A stretch of DNA of 64,000 nt from Chitinophagales bacterium (GCA_041392475.1 JAWKLZ010000002.1:1062501-1126500), one strand, 5' to 3'. Shown: positions 46,359 through 55,449, numbered from the stretch's first letter. The notes: generated by a model not told the origin, from the sequence alone. A program made the numbers and translations.

Positions 46359-46922
46359 CTAAGATTGTTTTTCTACCTGACCAAAATTAAGTTCTACAGG
46401 CGTTCTTCTACCAAAAATTTTAACTATAACCTTCAACTTCTTTTTATCATCATATATCTCTTCAATCGCACCATTGAATCCATTGAAGGGTCCATCAATA
46501 ATTTTAACAGTCTCTCCGACCAAGAAAGGTTCGTTCAACCTTTCACCTGCTTCCTGCATTTCATCTACTTTACCTAGAATCTTATTTACTTCTGATTTTC
46601 TAAGTGGAACAGGGTTTTCCTTTCCTAAAAAATGTATCACCCCATTCATACTTCTTACCGATTGTATAACATCTGAATTCAATTTAAATTCATCTGCCTC
46701 AAGAAGCATATATCCTGGATAAAAATTTCGTTCTGTAATTATTTTTTTGCCATTTCTAATCTGGTACACTTTTTCGGTAGGTACGAGCACTTGAATAATA
46801 ACATCTTCCCATCCTGAGCGAATTATTTCGGCATCCAAATGCATTTTTATTTTGCGCTCTTTACCGCTAATAACTCTCAGCACATACCACTTTTTGTTAC
46901 CTTTATTTTCCTCTGTGCTCAT
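46359..46922 (-). CDS. nusG: Transcription antitermination/elongation factor NusG
   Basis: I chose the ATG at 46922 (187 residues, MSTEENKGNKKWYVLRV), since the NGN domain begins there; a start at 46988 adds a hydrophobic unrelated leader. The NGN domain (KWYVLRVISGKERKIK, RNFYPGYMLLEADE) binds RNA polymerase and the C-terminal KOW domain (GETVKIIDGPFNGFNGAIEE) binds S10 or Rho. It sits between secE and rplK. Confidence 0.95.
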   Translation of the reverse strand: MSTEENKGNKKWYVLRVISGKERKIKMHLDAEIIRSGWEDVIIQVLVPTEKVYQIRNGKKIITERNFYPGYMLLEADEFKLNSDVIQSVRSMNGVIHFLGKENPVPLRKSEVNKILGKVDEMQEAGERLNEPFLVGETVKIIDGPFNGFNGAIEEIYDDKKKLKVIVKIFGRRTPVELNFGQVEKQS

Positions 46923-47018
46923 TATTTTGAAAGATGTTTGAAAAATTAGATTGGCGTTATAAGAATACAAAATATAAACAAAAGACAAATTCCCAACTAT
47001 CCTTTGCCGATAGCAAAA

Positions 47019-47240
47019 TTATCTGAAAATCTGATAAATGTAGTAAAGGATTCCATGGAAAAAGTTATTTTCAGGTTGAGCTCCAAAAATAAAGTCCATA
47101 AAAAATATCATGAATGCTACAATGAGCGAAGATATCAATACTACCATACTACTACTTTGCAATTCTTCCCAACTAGGCCATGTCACTTTATATAGTAACT
47201 CGTTAGCTGTTTCTTTAAAGTATGCTCTAACTTTTTCCAT
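47019..47240 (-). CDS. secE: Preprotein translocase subunit SecE
   Basis: The 73-residue protein has the amphipathic region typical of short SecE (ETANELLYKVTWPSWEELQS) followed by one transmembrane helix (MVVLISSLIVAFMIFFMDFIF). It clamps SecY in the translocon. It lies 26 bp downstream of tRNA-Trp and about 96 bp before nusG, in the usual order. Confidence 0.96.
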   Translation of the reverse strand: MEKVRAYFKETANELLYKVTWPSWEELQSSSMVVLISSLIVAFMIFFMDFIFGAQPENNFFHGILYYIYQIFR

Positions 47241-47266
47241 CAGAAAAGTAAATTTTGAAATAAAAG

Positions 47267-47339
<73 letters not shown>

Positions 47340-47344
47340 ATCAG

Positions 47345-47420
47345 AAAAAATTTGGTAGTGCATAATAATAATGAAGCTACTTATTAGAAAGTACTTTCAT
47401 TATTTATTATACACTACCAA
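47345..47420 (-). terminator. Long hairpin between tuf and tRNA-Trp
   Basis: 47352-47360 pairs with 47412-47420 (9 bp). It continues, after one mismatch, with about 14 bp (one bulge) and a 5-bp apical stem. On the minus strand it is followed by six T at 47350-47345, then five bases before the tRNA. It has the form of a terminator but leaves no room for a new promoter ahead of the tRNA. Confidence 0.8.
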
Positions 47421-47474
47421 GAAAAATATAACTTCATGAATGAAACAGCATAAAGCTATACCAATCAATATTAT

Positions 47475-48671
47475 TTAATCAATGATTTCTGTTACCTGAC
47501 CCGCACCTACAGTTCTACCACCTTCACGGATAGCGAAACGCAAGTTTAGTTCCATTGCAATAGGATAAATCAATTCTACTGTAATCGTGACATTATCACC
47601 AGGCATAACCATTTCTACACCTTCAGGAAGTGAGATTGAACCTGTTACATCCGTTGTTCTGAAGTAAAATTGAGGACGATAGTTGTTAAAAAATGGGGTA
47701 TGACGCCCTCCCTCCTCTTTACTAAGCACATAAATTTCTGCTTTGAACTTAGTATGTGGTTTAACGCTACCAGGTTTGGCAATTACCATTCCTCTTTTTA
47801 ACAGCTTCTTATCTATACCTCGCAACAGTAAGCCTGCATTATCACCAGCCTCACCTCTATCCAAAATTTTTCTAAACATCTCCACACCTGTACAAACAGT
47901 AGTCATAGGCTTAGTGTCTTTTGAAACCAAACCAACGATTTCAAGGGCATCTTGTGTATTTACCACACCTCTTTCAATTCTACCTGTTGCAACAGTTCCA
48001 CGACCAGTGATAGAAAACACATCTTCGATAGGCATCAAGAATGGCAAATCAACTGCTCTTGGAGGTAAAGGTATATATTCGTCCACGGCAGCCATTAAAG
48101 CATTGATAGAGTCAATACCCTTAGCATCATCATTGAGTGCTGCTAAAGCAGATCCTTGAATAATTGGTGTTTCATCGCCATCAAATTGATAAAAATCTAA
48201 TAACTCTCTTAATTCCATTTCTACCAATTCCAACAATTCTTCATCATCCACCAAATCCACTTTGTTCATAAACACAACAATCTTAGGCACTCCTACCTGA
48301 CGTGCCAACAAGATGTGTTCACGGGTTTGAGGCATAGGACCGTCAGTAGCTGCACATACGAGAATAGCCCCGTCCATTTGAGCAGCACCTGTCACCATGT
48401 TTTTCACGTAGTCAGCGTGACCAGGACAATCAACGTGTGCGTAATGTCTATTCGCTGTTTGATACTCTACGTGAGCTGTATTAATTGTAATACCTCTCTC
48501 TTTTTCCTCAGGAGCCGCATCGATTGAATCATAATCTTTCACTTCAGCCAACCCTTGTGATGCCAGAACTTTAGTAATTGCAGCTGTTAAGGTAGTTTTT
48601 CCATGATCGACGTGTCCAATCGTACCAATATTTACGTGTGGCTTGCTACGGTCGAATTTTTCTTTAGCCAT
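47475..48671 (-). CDS. tuf: Translation elongation factor Tu
   Basis: The 398-residue GTPase delivers aminoacyl-tRNA to the ribosome. G motifs are complete: GHVDHGKT (P-loop), RGITINTAHVEY (switch I), DCPGHADYVKNM (switch II), NKVD and GSAL. Domain II (RGTVATGRIERG) and domain III (FNNYRPQFYFRTTDVTG) are intact. It stands between tRNA-Thr and tRNA-Trp. A long hairpin follows the stop by about 55 bp. Confidence 0.99.
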   Translation of the reverse strand: MAKEKFDRSKPHVNIGTIGHVDHGKTTLTAAITKVLASQGLAEVKDYDSIDAAPEEKERGITINTAHVEYQTANRHYAHVDCPGHADYVKNMVTGAAQMDGAILVCAATDGPMPQTREHILLARQVGVPKIVVFMNKVDLVDDEELLELVEMELRELLDFYQFDGDETPIIQGSALAALNDDAKGIDSINALMAAVDEYIPLPPRAVDLPFLMPIEDVFSITGRGTVATGRIERGVVNTQDALEIVGLVSKDTKPMTTVCTGVEMFRKILDRGEAGDNAGLLLRGIDKKLLKRGMVIAKPGSVKPHTKFKAEIYVLSKEEGGRHTPFFNNYRPQFYFRTTDVTGSISLPEGVEMVMPGDNVTITVELIYPIAMELNLRFAIREGGRTVGAGQVTEIID

Positions 48672-48739
48672 TTTTGATTCTCTTTTTTAAGAATTTTAAA
48701 CCGAATTTATACAAACTTCTAAATATAGCAATTTACAAG

Positions 48740-48811
<72 letters not shown>

Positions 48812-48834
48812 AATTCAGTAAACTGAACAAAAAG

Positions 48835-48907
48835 AGCGGGAGACGAGACTCGAACCCGCGACCCTCAGCTTGGAAGGCTGATGCTCTACCAACTGAGCTA
48901 CTCCCGC
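48835..48907 (-). tRNA. tRNA-Gly (TCC)
   Basis: The minus strand gives acceptor GCGGGAG/CTCCCGC, anticodon stem TCAGC/GCTGA around CTTCCAA (anticodon TCC), and T-loop TTCGAGT. It lies 23 nt upstream of tRNA-Thr. Confidence 0.95.
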
Positions 48908-48984
48908 CTAATCGAAAAATTGAAATCTAATATTTCTAAAAAAGAATTTAGCTCTTTCAATCTCGAATTGTAAAGTTTTGAATG

Positions 48985-49066
48985 TGGGGAGAGCAGGATT
49001 CGAACCTACGTAGGCGTAGCCAACAGATTTACAGTCTGCCCCGTTTGACCGCTTCGGTATCCCCCC
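48985..49066 (-). tRNA. tRNA-Tyr (GTA)
   Basis: The minus strand gives acceptor GGGGGGA/TCTCCCC, anticodon loop CTGTAAA (anticodon GTA), and the long variable arm expected of a class II tRNA. It is 82 nt. It heads the tRNA-Tyr-Gly-Thr-tuf cluster. Confidence 0.94.
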
Positions 49067-49076
49067 ATTTGATGCC

Positions 49077-49129
49077 AAATAAAGTCAATGGGTTTTTTGC
49101 TTGCACAAAAAATCTCATTGACTTTATTT
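49077..49129 (-). repeat. Hairpin just upstream of tRNA-Tyr
   Basis: AAATAAAGTCAATG (49077-49090) pairs perfectly with CATTGACTTTATTT (49116-49129), and the inner T6/A6 tracts can extend the stem. It lies 10 nt before the tRNA-Tyr 5' end and 122 bp after hpf. It may end the hpf transcript or mark a tRNA-leader processing site. Confidence 0.75.
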
Positions 49130-49197
49130 TCAGGTTATTAAGAATGCTTTTTAAAAGAACTGCTTTTATTTTATACCCTTTCTCTCGAAAAGGTGTG

Positions 49198-49229
49198 CAA
49201 AGATACAGAAACTTGAGCAAAAAAAACAA
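49198..49229 (-). promoter_or_regulatory. Promoter of the tRNA-Tyr-Gly-Thr-tuf cluster
   Basis: On the minus strand a TTG (49229-49227) is followed after 21 nt by TATCTTTG (49205-49198). It lies between hpf and the hairpin at 49077, so the tRNA-tuf transcript would begin with that hairpin. Confidence 0.65.
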
Positions 49230-49251
49230 GTTTTATAAAAAAAACTTTCTC

Positions 49252-49554
49252 TTATTGTCCCCGCAGTTTTTCCTTATACCGTTTCAACTGCCTAGTGACG
49301 GACTCGATAGATAAATCTGCTGCCGTTTCAAATAATTTACTTCTTTCACTTGCGACTAATTGCATACGAGGTAAGTTTACCTTGATACGCACAACCTTAT
49401 CTTTAATTTGACTACTTTTATTATCTAGAGTCAAATATACTTCTACATCTATAATCTGGTCATAAAAATGTTCTAATTTTGCAGTTTTCTTCTCAATAAA
49501 CTCTATTAACTGCTCACTAGCTGTAAACTGAATTGCCTGAATGTGTATTCTCAT
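49252..49554 (-). CDS. hpf: Ribosome hibernation-promoting factor (short form)
   Basis: The 100-residue protein matches the short HPF/RaiA family: MRIHIQAIQFTASEQLIEFIEKK, LEHFYDQIIDVEVYLTLD and a basic C-terminal helix (VTRQLKRYKEKLR). It binds the 30S decoding region in stationary phase. It lacks the C-terminal dimerisation domain of long HPF. It lies between the Xer recombinase gene and the tRNA cluster, a familiar Bacteroidota neighbourhood. Confidence 0.93.
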   Translation of the reverse strand: MRIHIQAIQFTASEQLIEFIEKKTAKLEHFYDQIIDVEVYLTLDNKSSQIKDKVVRIKVNLPRMQLVASERSKLFETAADLSIESVTRQLKRYKEKLRGQ

Positions 49555-49727
49555 AGGAATGTTTTTTATGAAAACTTCTGAAACGATTCATACTTTCCAA
49601 AACTATTTGATGATTGAATAAGTTCCAATATCAAAAAATATTGGAAAAAATGTACTTCTACCTTACAAGAAGTTTTCTAGTTAATTAAATAGGAAGATAC
49701 ATTGTTTGTGTTATTAAAATTATTTGA

Positions 49728-50615
49728 CTATTCTCCTCGTGGATGCGCCATTTGATAGGCTCGTTTGAGTTTCTCAATCGAATTGTGTGTATAAATTTGT
49801 GTTGCTGCTAAACTTGAATGTCCTAATAATTCTTTTACCGCATACAAATCTGCCCCATTGTTCAGCAAATTTGTCGCAAATGAATGTCGCAACACGTGCG
49901 GACTTTTATGGGTATTAGTAACGATTGAAGACAAGTATTTGTTAACAAGATTGTAAACAAATTTAGGATAGAGTGCTTTACCTTTATCCGTGAGTAGAAG
50001 GATATTTTCTTGGCAATCAGGAAATTCTTTGATTCTGATTTGGAGATATTTTTGAAGCAAAGATTTGATTTCTTTACCAATTGGAAGCAAACGCTCTTTA
50101 TTTCCTTTACCCAACACTTTTAACTGTTGATTGGGAAAATCTATTGCAGAAATGGTTAATCCAATTAATTCCGCTCTCCTCATACCTGTACCATATAATA
50201 GTTCAATAATTATATGATCTCTAATTTGATTAAATTCTGTAGCCTTACTTATCTTATTAAACAAGGATTGCATTTTTTCGTCTTCAACAAAGGAAGGGAG
50301 TCGGTGCGGAATTTTGGGGATTTGCACCCCTATACAGGGATTGCATTCTATGTATTCTTTTCTTTCCAAAAAATTATACATACTACTGACAGAACGCAGT
50401 TTACGGGTAATGCTGCTTGCTTTATAAGATTGATTAATCAGGGAAATAACCCAATATCTAATTTGTTTGTGTTGAACTTGAGTTAAATCTTCAATAGAAT
50501 ATTCTATTGTGAGAAAAGCGATAAATTGTTCAATATCTTTCTTATATGCTGTGAGGGTCAAAGAAGAACAACGTTTTTCGTATTCGAGATATTTTAGAAA
50601 ATGGCTTTTGTGCAT
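49728..50615 (-). CDS. Tyrosine recombinase XerC/XerD type
   Basis: The ATG at 50615 gives 295 residues (MHKSHFLKYLEYEKRC), typical of Xer proteins. The core-binding SAM-like domain occupies about 1-90. The catalytic domain shows R in GTGMRRAEL, the HVLRHSFATNLLNNG HxxR motif, LLGHSSLAATQ and nucleophile Y275 (QIYTH). It likely resolves chromosome dimers at dif. Whether it is XerC or XerD cannot be decided here. The context is housekeeping, with no sign of an integrated element. Confidence 0.92.
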   Translation of the reverse strand: MHKSHFLKYLEYEKRCSSLTLTAYKKDIEQFIAFLTIEYSIEDLTQVQHKQIRYWVISLINQSYKASSITRKLRSVSSMYNFLERKEYIECNPCIGVQIPKIPHRLPSFVEDEKMQSLFNKISKATEFNQIRDHIIIELLYGTGMRRAELIGLTISAIDFPNQQLKVLGKGNKERLLPIGKEIKSLLQKYLQIRIKEFPDCQENILLLTDKGKALYPKFVYNLVNKYLSSIVTNTHKSPHVLRHSFATNLLNNGADLYAVKELLGHSSLAATQIYTHNSIEKLKRAYQMAHPRGE

Positions 50616-50771
50616 AAATGGGTATTTAGGATATTCTAAATTAAACAATAATTAGCATAATCACAACATTTTTTAAGTTGACATATCTCTTAATAAAAGG
50701 AAAAGCTAACTATATTCATATAATAGATTAATATTCAAACTCTTAATCTATTTTAAATTTTCATATCCCAA

Positions 50772-51944
50772 CTACTTTAAAATCTCTCTCGAAATAACAA
50801 TTTTCTGGATTTCAGAAGTTCCTTCTCCGATTGTACACAATTTTGAATCACGATAGAATTTTTCTACTGGAAACTCTTTTGTGTAACCATAACCTCCATA
50901 GATTTGGACTGCATCAGTAGCTACTTGAACCGCTACTTCCGAAGCATAGTACTTTGCCATTGCAGATTCAAGAGTTACTTTTTCATGTCTATTTTTCAGG
51001 TCGGCTGCTTGCATAATCAACAGTGCTGATGCTTCAATTTTGGTGGCCATATCTGCCAATTTGAAGGCAATGGCTTGAAAATTGGAAATCGGTTGCCCAA
51101 ATTGATGCCGTTCTTTTGCATATTTTTTTGAAGCAAGGTAAGCTCCTTCTGCAATGCCTAATGACAAGGCCGCAATCGAAATTCGTCCACCATCCAATAT
51201 CTTCATAGCTTGAACAAAGCCCTCACCTTCTTGACCTAACATACAGCTTTTATGGACTCTACAGTTGTCAAATATCACCTCTGCTGTTTCAGATGCCCTC
51301 ATCCCCAACTTATTTTCTTTTTTTCCTCCAGATACGCCTGGAGTTGTTTTCTCAACAGCAAATGCGGTCATTCCATGTTTGTCTCCTACTTCACCTGTAC
51401 GAACTATCACTACAATAATATCCGATGATTTTCCATGGGTTATCCAACATTTTGTACCGTTCAACACCCAATAATCACCATCCTTTACCGCAGTAGTTTT
51501 CATGCGAGCGGCATCAGAACCAGTATTAGGTTCAGTCAACCCCCAAGATCCTATCCATTCGGCAGTTGCTAACTTCGGCAACCATTTTTGTTTTTGCTCC
51601 TCATTGCCAAAAGTAAATATATGATTGGTACACAAAGAATTATGAGCAGCAACAGACAATCCAATAGATCCACAAACTTTCGAAACTTCTCGAATAACCG
51701 TTACATACTCAAAGTAACCCAAACCTGCCCCTCCGTATTCCTCCGGCACCAAGACTCCCATCATTCCCAACTCCCCCATACTTTTGAAAAGTTGAACAGG
51801 GAACTCTTGCGACTCGTCCCATTCCATTACATAAGGTCGAATATGTTTTTCACTAAAGTCGCGCACCATTGCTGCTATCATCTCCTGATTTTCGGATGGC
51901 GCAAAGTCTATCGAAGGTTGTTCTAATACTTCTTGCATATACAT
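50772..51944 (-). CDS. Acyl-CoA dehydrogenase
   Basis: The 390-residue flavoenzyme introduces the alpha-beta double bond into acyl-CoA. Seen are the WGLTEPNTGSDAARMKTTA motif for FAD and substrate, LGMRASETAEVIFDNC, the KILDGGRISIAALSLGIAEG segment and the C-terminal QIYGGYGYTKEFPVEKFYRD, followed by EGTSEIQK (putative catalytic Glu region). It resembles short- or branched-chain dehydrogenases of the BCD/SCAD group. The initiator could be either of two nearby ATGs (MYMQEVL). No other beta-oxidation gene is adjacent. Confidence 0.95.
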   Translation of the reverse strand: MYMQEVLEQPSIDFAPSENQEMIAAMVRDFSEKHIRPYVMEWDESQEFPVQLFKSMGELGMMGVLVPEEYGGAGLGYFEYVTVIREVSKVCGSIGLSVAAHNSLCTNHIFTFGNEEQKQKWLPKLATAEWIGSWGLTEPNTGSDAARMKTTAVKDGDYWVLNGTKCWITHGKSSDIIVVIVRTGEVGDKHGMTAFAVEKTTPGVSGGKKENKLGMRASETAEVIFDNCRVHKSCMLGQEGEGFVQAMKILDGGRISIAALSLGIAEGAYLASKKYAKERHQFGQPISNFQAIAFKLADMATKIEASALLIMQAADLKNRHEKVTLESAMAKYYASEVAVQVATDAVQIYGGYGYTKEFPVEKFYRDSKLCTIGEGTSEIQKIVISREILK

Positions 51945-52095
51945 TCTATAATTGCTATATATTATTCAAATTCTGGACTATATAGTTCCACTGTTTCACA
52001 TTGAAGAAACACAATTGGTAGTTGAGTAGTTTTGGAAATTGAATCGAAACTATATCATTTTATACAATTACAAACCAAATTCGTTCAATTTTGAA

Positions 52096-53373
52096 TTAAC
52101 GAACACTTAGATAAGGAGATAGTTTTTTGAACAAGGCATTATCCACCCCTGCAATATTCTGAATTTCATCAACTGATTGGAAATCACCTTTTTTTGTTCT
52201 TTTTTTAACAATATTGCTTGCCAATTTTTCGTCAATATAAGGATGCCGTTTCAGTGTAAACTCATCTGCAGTATTGATATTGATAGTAGTTATCTTTTCG
52301 GGAGAATTATTTGTCAAAAATCCCATTATCTCTACATACAAAATGGCATCCAATCCATATACTTCCTTCAATTGATCAGGATTCGTAAAACCACCCAACA
52401 AATCCCTATACTTCACAATTCGGCTGCTGAAAGAATTGCCAATTCCTTTTATTTTCTTCCAATCTTCAGCCGTTGCAGTATTGATATCAACAAGAACAGG
52501 CTCTTTCTCCTCAAATTGTTGGAAAGTCTTAGGACGTTCCTTTTTCTCGATACTTTCGTCCTTATTTGGTGCAATATCAGACGCTTGTTTTGCTTCAATT
52601 GTAATCAAATCCTCCAATCTTTCATAGTCATCTTCTGTAAAGCCATAGACCTTCTTAATATCCTCCTTTTCTCTAAAAACCATCCCTTTCTTCACAAAAC
52701 CCACCAATGCTTTTGCAGCTTGGTGCGACAATCCCAATTGCCTGCCTTGTTCATAGCTTAATTTATTGGGATCAAAAGGAAATAATTTTACTTCAAACGT
52801 TTCTTTTGGATTATCAGATGGATTTTGATTATCCCATTTCTTCTCTTTTTTACCTTCAAAACCTTTACTGGATTCACCATCTCCTCTATCATTCACTTCT
52901 TCTTCAAAAATGGCAAAAGGAGCCAACCGCTTATAATCTTCGTCCGAAAAATCGTAAATCTTCTTCAAATCCTCCTTTTTCTTGAATCTTCCGCCCGCTT
53001 TTAGAAAGTTGGTTATCCGCAAGGCGATTTTATGACTCAATCCAAGTGTACGCCCCTGCTCATAAGTCAACTCATTAGGGTTAAAATCAAAAGAAGCTTT
53101 GGGGTATTCCTTTTCAGAAAAATGATTGCCATCTCCTTCCCATTCTCTCTTGCTACTATATTCACTATCATCTGATTGTGCCGCTACGGCAGCTTTAAAC
53201 ATGGCTATATCTGCCTGAAAATCCGAAAAATCTGTTGGCTCAGAATGAACAACATAAGGATAAGTATAGGGCAATAGCAACATAACCAAAATCAAGGACA
53301 ACAATACCAACAAACCATTGCGTTCTCGTTTGGAAAAGGTAAAATAATCTTTGAGAAATTTTTTCATGGTCAT
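52096..53373 (-). CDS. Membrane-anchored helix-hairpin-helix (ComEA-like) protein
   Basis: The 425-residue protein has an N-terminal transmembrane helix (about 20-40) and an extended, charged linker. It has four HhH-like units: two similar FNPNELTYEQGRTLGLSHK / FDPNKLSYEQGRQLG copies, then VDINTATAEDWKKIKGIG, and ININTADEFTLKRHPYID ending in NALFKKLSPYLS. ComEA-type HhH pairs bind double-stranded DNA in natural transformation, but long Bacteroidota members such as this one are uncharacterised. It follows the TlpA-like gene by 4 bp, so the two are in one operon. Confidence 0.88.
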   Translation of the reverse strand: MTMKKFLKDYFTFSKRERNGLLVLLSLILVMLLLPYTYPYVVHSEPTDFSDFQADIAMFKAAVAAQSDDSEYSSKREWEGDGNHFSEKEYPKASFDFNPNELTYEQGRTLGLSHKIALRITNFLKAGGRFKKKEDLKKIYDFSDEDYKRLAPFAIFEEEVNDRGDGESSKGFEGKKEKKWDNQNPSDNPKETFEVKLFPFDPNKLSYEQGRQLGLSHQAAKALVGFVKKGMVFREKEDIKKVYGFTEDDYERLEDLITIEAKQASDIAPNKDESIEKKERPKTFQQFEEKEPVLVDINTATAEDWKKIKGIGNSFSSRIVKYRDLLGGFTNPDQLKEVYGLDAILYVEIMGFLTNNSPEKITTININTADEFTLKRHPYIDEKLASNIVKKRTKKGDFQSVDEIQNIAGVDNALFKKLSPYLSVR

Positions 53374-53377
53374 TTTA

Positions 53378-53944
53378 TTATTTACGCACTGCCTTCAATG
53401 CCTGTTCTACAACTTCCTTCAAATTCTCATATTCAAAAGAGCGTTCATAAAAGGCTTTGTAATTGGAGGGAGGATGTGAGAACAAGGTAGCAGGAATCGA
53501 ACCCGTCCATTCTTCACTTACCTTGTCTATCCAACTGTTGGGATTACGTTCGTTCAACAGCCACACATCTTCACTCAAATCACGCTTAATCATGAAAGGC
53601 AATAACTTGGTAGAAAGCATATCTATAAAATCCAAGCTCACAAAAATGAGTTTTACCTTTTGATCAGCAAACTCATCGTGAACCTGCTCAAAATAAGGCA
53701 TTTCCTTCACACAAGGCATACACCAAGTTGCCCAAAAATTGTAGATATACAAGGTATCATCAGTTGTTTTGATTCGTTCTTGAAATTCGGCAAAGTCCAT
53801 CACCTCTGGCACTTTCATCGGTTTCTTTTTTCCAACCATCTCCGTTTTAGCATCTTCAGTTTTTGCAGATGTGGAATTATCGGGAGGAGTACAACCGTTC
53901 AATAGAGAAATACTGAAAAGTACACTAATGAGTAATCGTTTCAT
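53378..53944 (-). CDS. TlpA-like thioredoxin lipoprotein
   Basis: The 188-residue protein has a lipoprotein signal (SLLNGC, lipobox Cys at about 18), a linker rich in charged residues, then a TlpA/ResA-type thioredoxin fold with active site WCMPC (FWATWCMPCVKEMP) and VKLIFVSLDFID. It should reduce disulfides outside the cytoplasm. Its stop is 4 bp from the start of the HhH protein, which it may serve or simply accompany. Confidence 0.9.
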   Translation of the reverse strand: MKRLLISVLFSISLLNGCTPPDNSTSAKTEDAKTEMVGKKKPMKVPEVMDFAEFQERIKTTDDTLYIYNFWATWCMPCVKEMPYFEQVHDEFADQKVKLIFVSLDFIDMLSTKLLPFMIKRDLSEDVWLLNERNPNSWIDKVSEEWTGSIPATLFSHPPSNYKAFYERSFEYENLKEVVEQALKAVRK

Positions 53945-54013
53945 TCAATTTTATTTTTAATTTCAACAAAAATAAATAACCTTTGGTAAAACAAATCAAT
54001 AACAAGCATAAAT

Positions 54014-54781
54014 ATGAATCAACGAAAGATTATTTTTATAACGGGAGCAACCGCAGGTATTGGAGAAGCAACTGCTCTACTTTTTGCCCAAAATGGTTGG
54101 GACTTAATCCTGACAGGACGGCGAAAGGAGCGTTTAGACAGTGTTGCACAAAAAATTGAAGCAACTTATGGCGTAAACGTTTTACCCTTGACTTTTGATG
54201 TGCGTGACAATACCGCTGTGCAGGATACTATTACAAATCTACCAAAAAAATGGCGCACTATTGATGTACTAGTCAACAATGCAGGTTTGGCAATGGGCAA
54301 AAGCAGTTTTGAAGAAGCAAACATTGAAGATTGGGAAATCATGATTGACACAAACATTAAGGGGCTTTTATACGTTAGTAGATTGATTAGTCCGATGATG
54401 ATTCAAAACGGAAAAGGACACATCATCAACCTTAGTTCTACGGCAGGTTCACAGGTGTATGCAGGAGGGCATGTTTATTGTGCCACAAAACATGCTGTTG
54501 AAGCATTAAGTCAAGCAATGAGAATAGATTTATTGAAGCATGGTATCAAAGTAACCTCTATTCAACCAGGAATGGTCGAAACCGAGTTTTCAGTCGTGCG
54601 TTTCAAAGGAAATAAAGAACAAGCAGACGACGTCTACAAAAACTTAACACCCTTGGTAGCGGAAGACGTAGCAGAAACCATTTACTTCGCAGCAACTCGA
54701 CCTGCCCATGTGAATATCAACGAAATCATGCTAACTTGCACCGCACAAGCCAACTCGTTTTACGTTCACAGAAAGCATTAA
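54014..54781 (+). CDS. Short-chain dehydrogenase/reductase (YdfG-like)
   Basis: The 255-residue SDR has the cofactor motif TGATAGIG near the N-terminus, an arginine in TGRRKERLD (NADP preference), NNAGLA, and the catalytic Ser-Tyr-Lys (NLSSTAGS, YCATK). Sequence after the catalytic site (IQPGMVETEFS) matches the YdfG subgroup, which oxidises serine-like or 3-hydroxy acids with NADP+. The physiological substrate is unknown. It is divergent from the TlpA-like gene over about 69 bp. Confidence 0.93.
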   Translation: MNQRKIIFITGATAGIGEATALLFAQNGWDLILTGRRKERLDSVAQKIEATYGVNVLPLTFDVRDNTAVQDTITNLPKKWRTIDVLVNNAGLAMGKSSFEEANIEDWEIMIDTNIKGLLYVSRLISPMMIQNGKGHIINLSSTAGSQVYAGGHVYCATKHAVEALSQAMRIDLLKHGIKVTSIQPGMVETEFSVVRFKGNKEQADDVYKNLTPLVAEDVAETIYFAATRPAHVNINEIMLTCTAQANSFYVHRKH

Positions 54782-54897
54782 TATTTTTTTTTCAAAAAAA
54801 AACAATTTATCTTTAAACTAAGAATCAAACTCAACATCTAAAAACGTAGATCATCAATACTAAACAAAAATTCAATTAACTTAAAAATCATAATACA

Positions 54898-55323
54898 ATG
54901 AAAAAGATTTTGTCCATTTTAAGCGTATTTGCCATACTCTTTTCTACAAATATTTTCGCTCAAGATCAAGCATCTTCAACTGAAAAAGTATTTTTGCCTG
55001 GTAAAGTGAAAGTTTACAATGCTGCTGACTTCCAAATCAATCCTGAACAAGTTGCTCAAGAATTGACCAACATCATGACTACACAGCTATCCTTGAATGA
55101 ACAGCAAAAACAAACTATTTACCAAATCAACTTGGAAACAGCTCAGGAAAGACTGACATTCAACAACCTACAAGATAATGACACCAATGCTTTTATAAGC
55201 GCAGTAATGGGTGTTTACCAAAATCGCAATGCTTCTATTGAAAGTGTACTGACGACCAAACAAAAATTGGACTTCAAACAAATGAAAGAAAGCATGATGT
55301 CGAGAAAAGTAGATGCTCAGTAA
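54898..55323 (+). CDS. Small secreted helical protein
   Basis: The 141-residue protein has a clear signal peptide (MKKILSILSVFAILFSTNIFA) and a mature part of mainly amphipathic helices (LTNIMTTQLSLNEQQKQTIYQ, ESVLTTKQKLDFKQMKES). The layout, with a pair of helices around a QQKQ turn, resembles Spy/CpxP-like periplasmic chaperones or DUF4890-type proteins, but no LTxxQ motif is convincing. A terminator follows at 55347, so the gene appears monocistronic. Confidence 0.75.
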   Translation: MKKILSILSVFAILFSTNIFAQDQASSTEKVFLPGKVKVYNAADFQINPEQVAQELTNIMTTQLSLNEQQKQTIYQINLETAQERLTFNNLQDNDTNAFISAVMGVYQNRNASIESVLTTKQKLDFKQMKESMMSRKVDAQ

Positions 55324-55346
55324 AGTACGATTTTAAACATATATTG

Positions 55347-55386
55347 AAAGGCTTTAACAGTTTTGAACTGTTAAAGCCTTTTTTCG
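55347..55386 (+). terminator. Terminator of the small secreted protein
   Basis: A perfect 16-bp stem (55347-55362 with about 55366-55381) with a 3-nt loop is followed by a T-run. Confidence 0.93.
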
Positions 55387-55449
55387 TTTAATAAAAGAGT
55401 GTATTTTTAGCTTCTTCACTTCAAAATTTTTCATTTTTTCAACCTTAAC

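Noticed and set aside
49728..50615. Tyrosine recombinase beside tRNA genes as a sign of an integrated island
   Set aside because: The protein is of normal Xer length and sits in a conserved hpf-tRNA-tuf housekeeping context. No duplicated tRNA end or foreign gene block was found.
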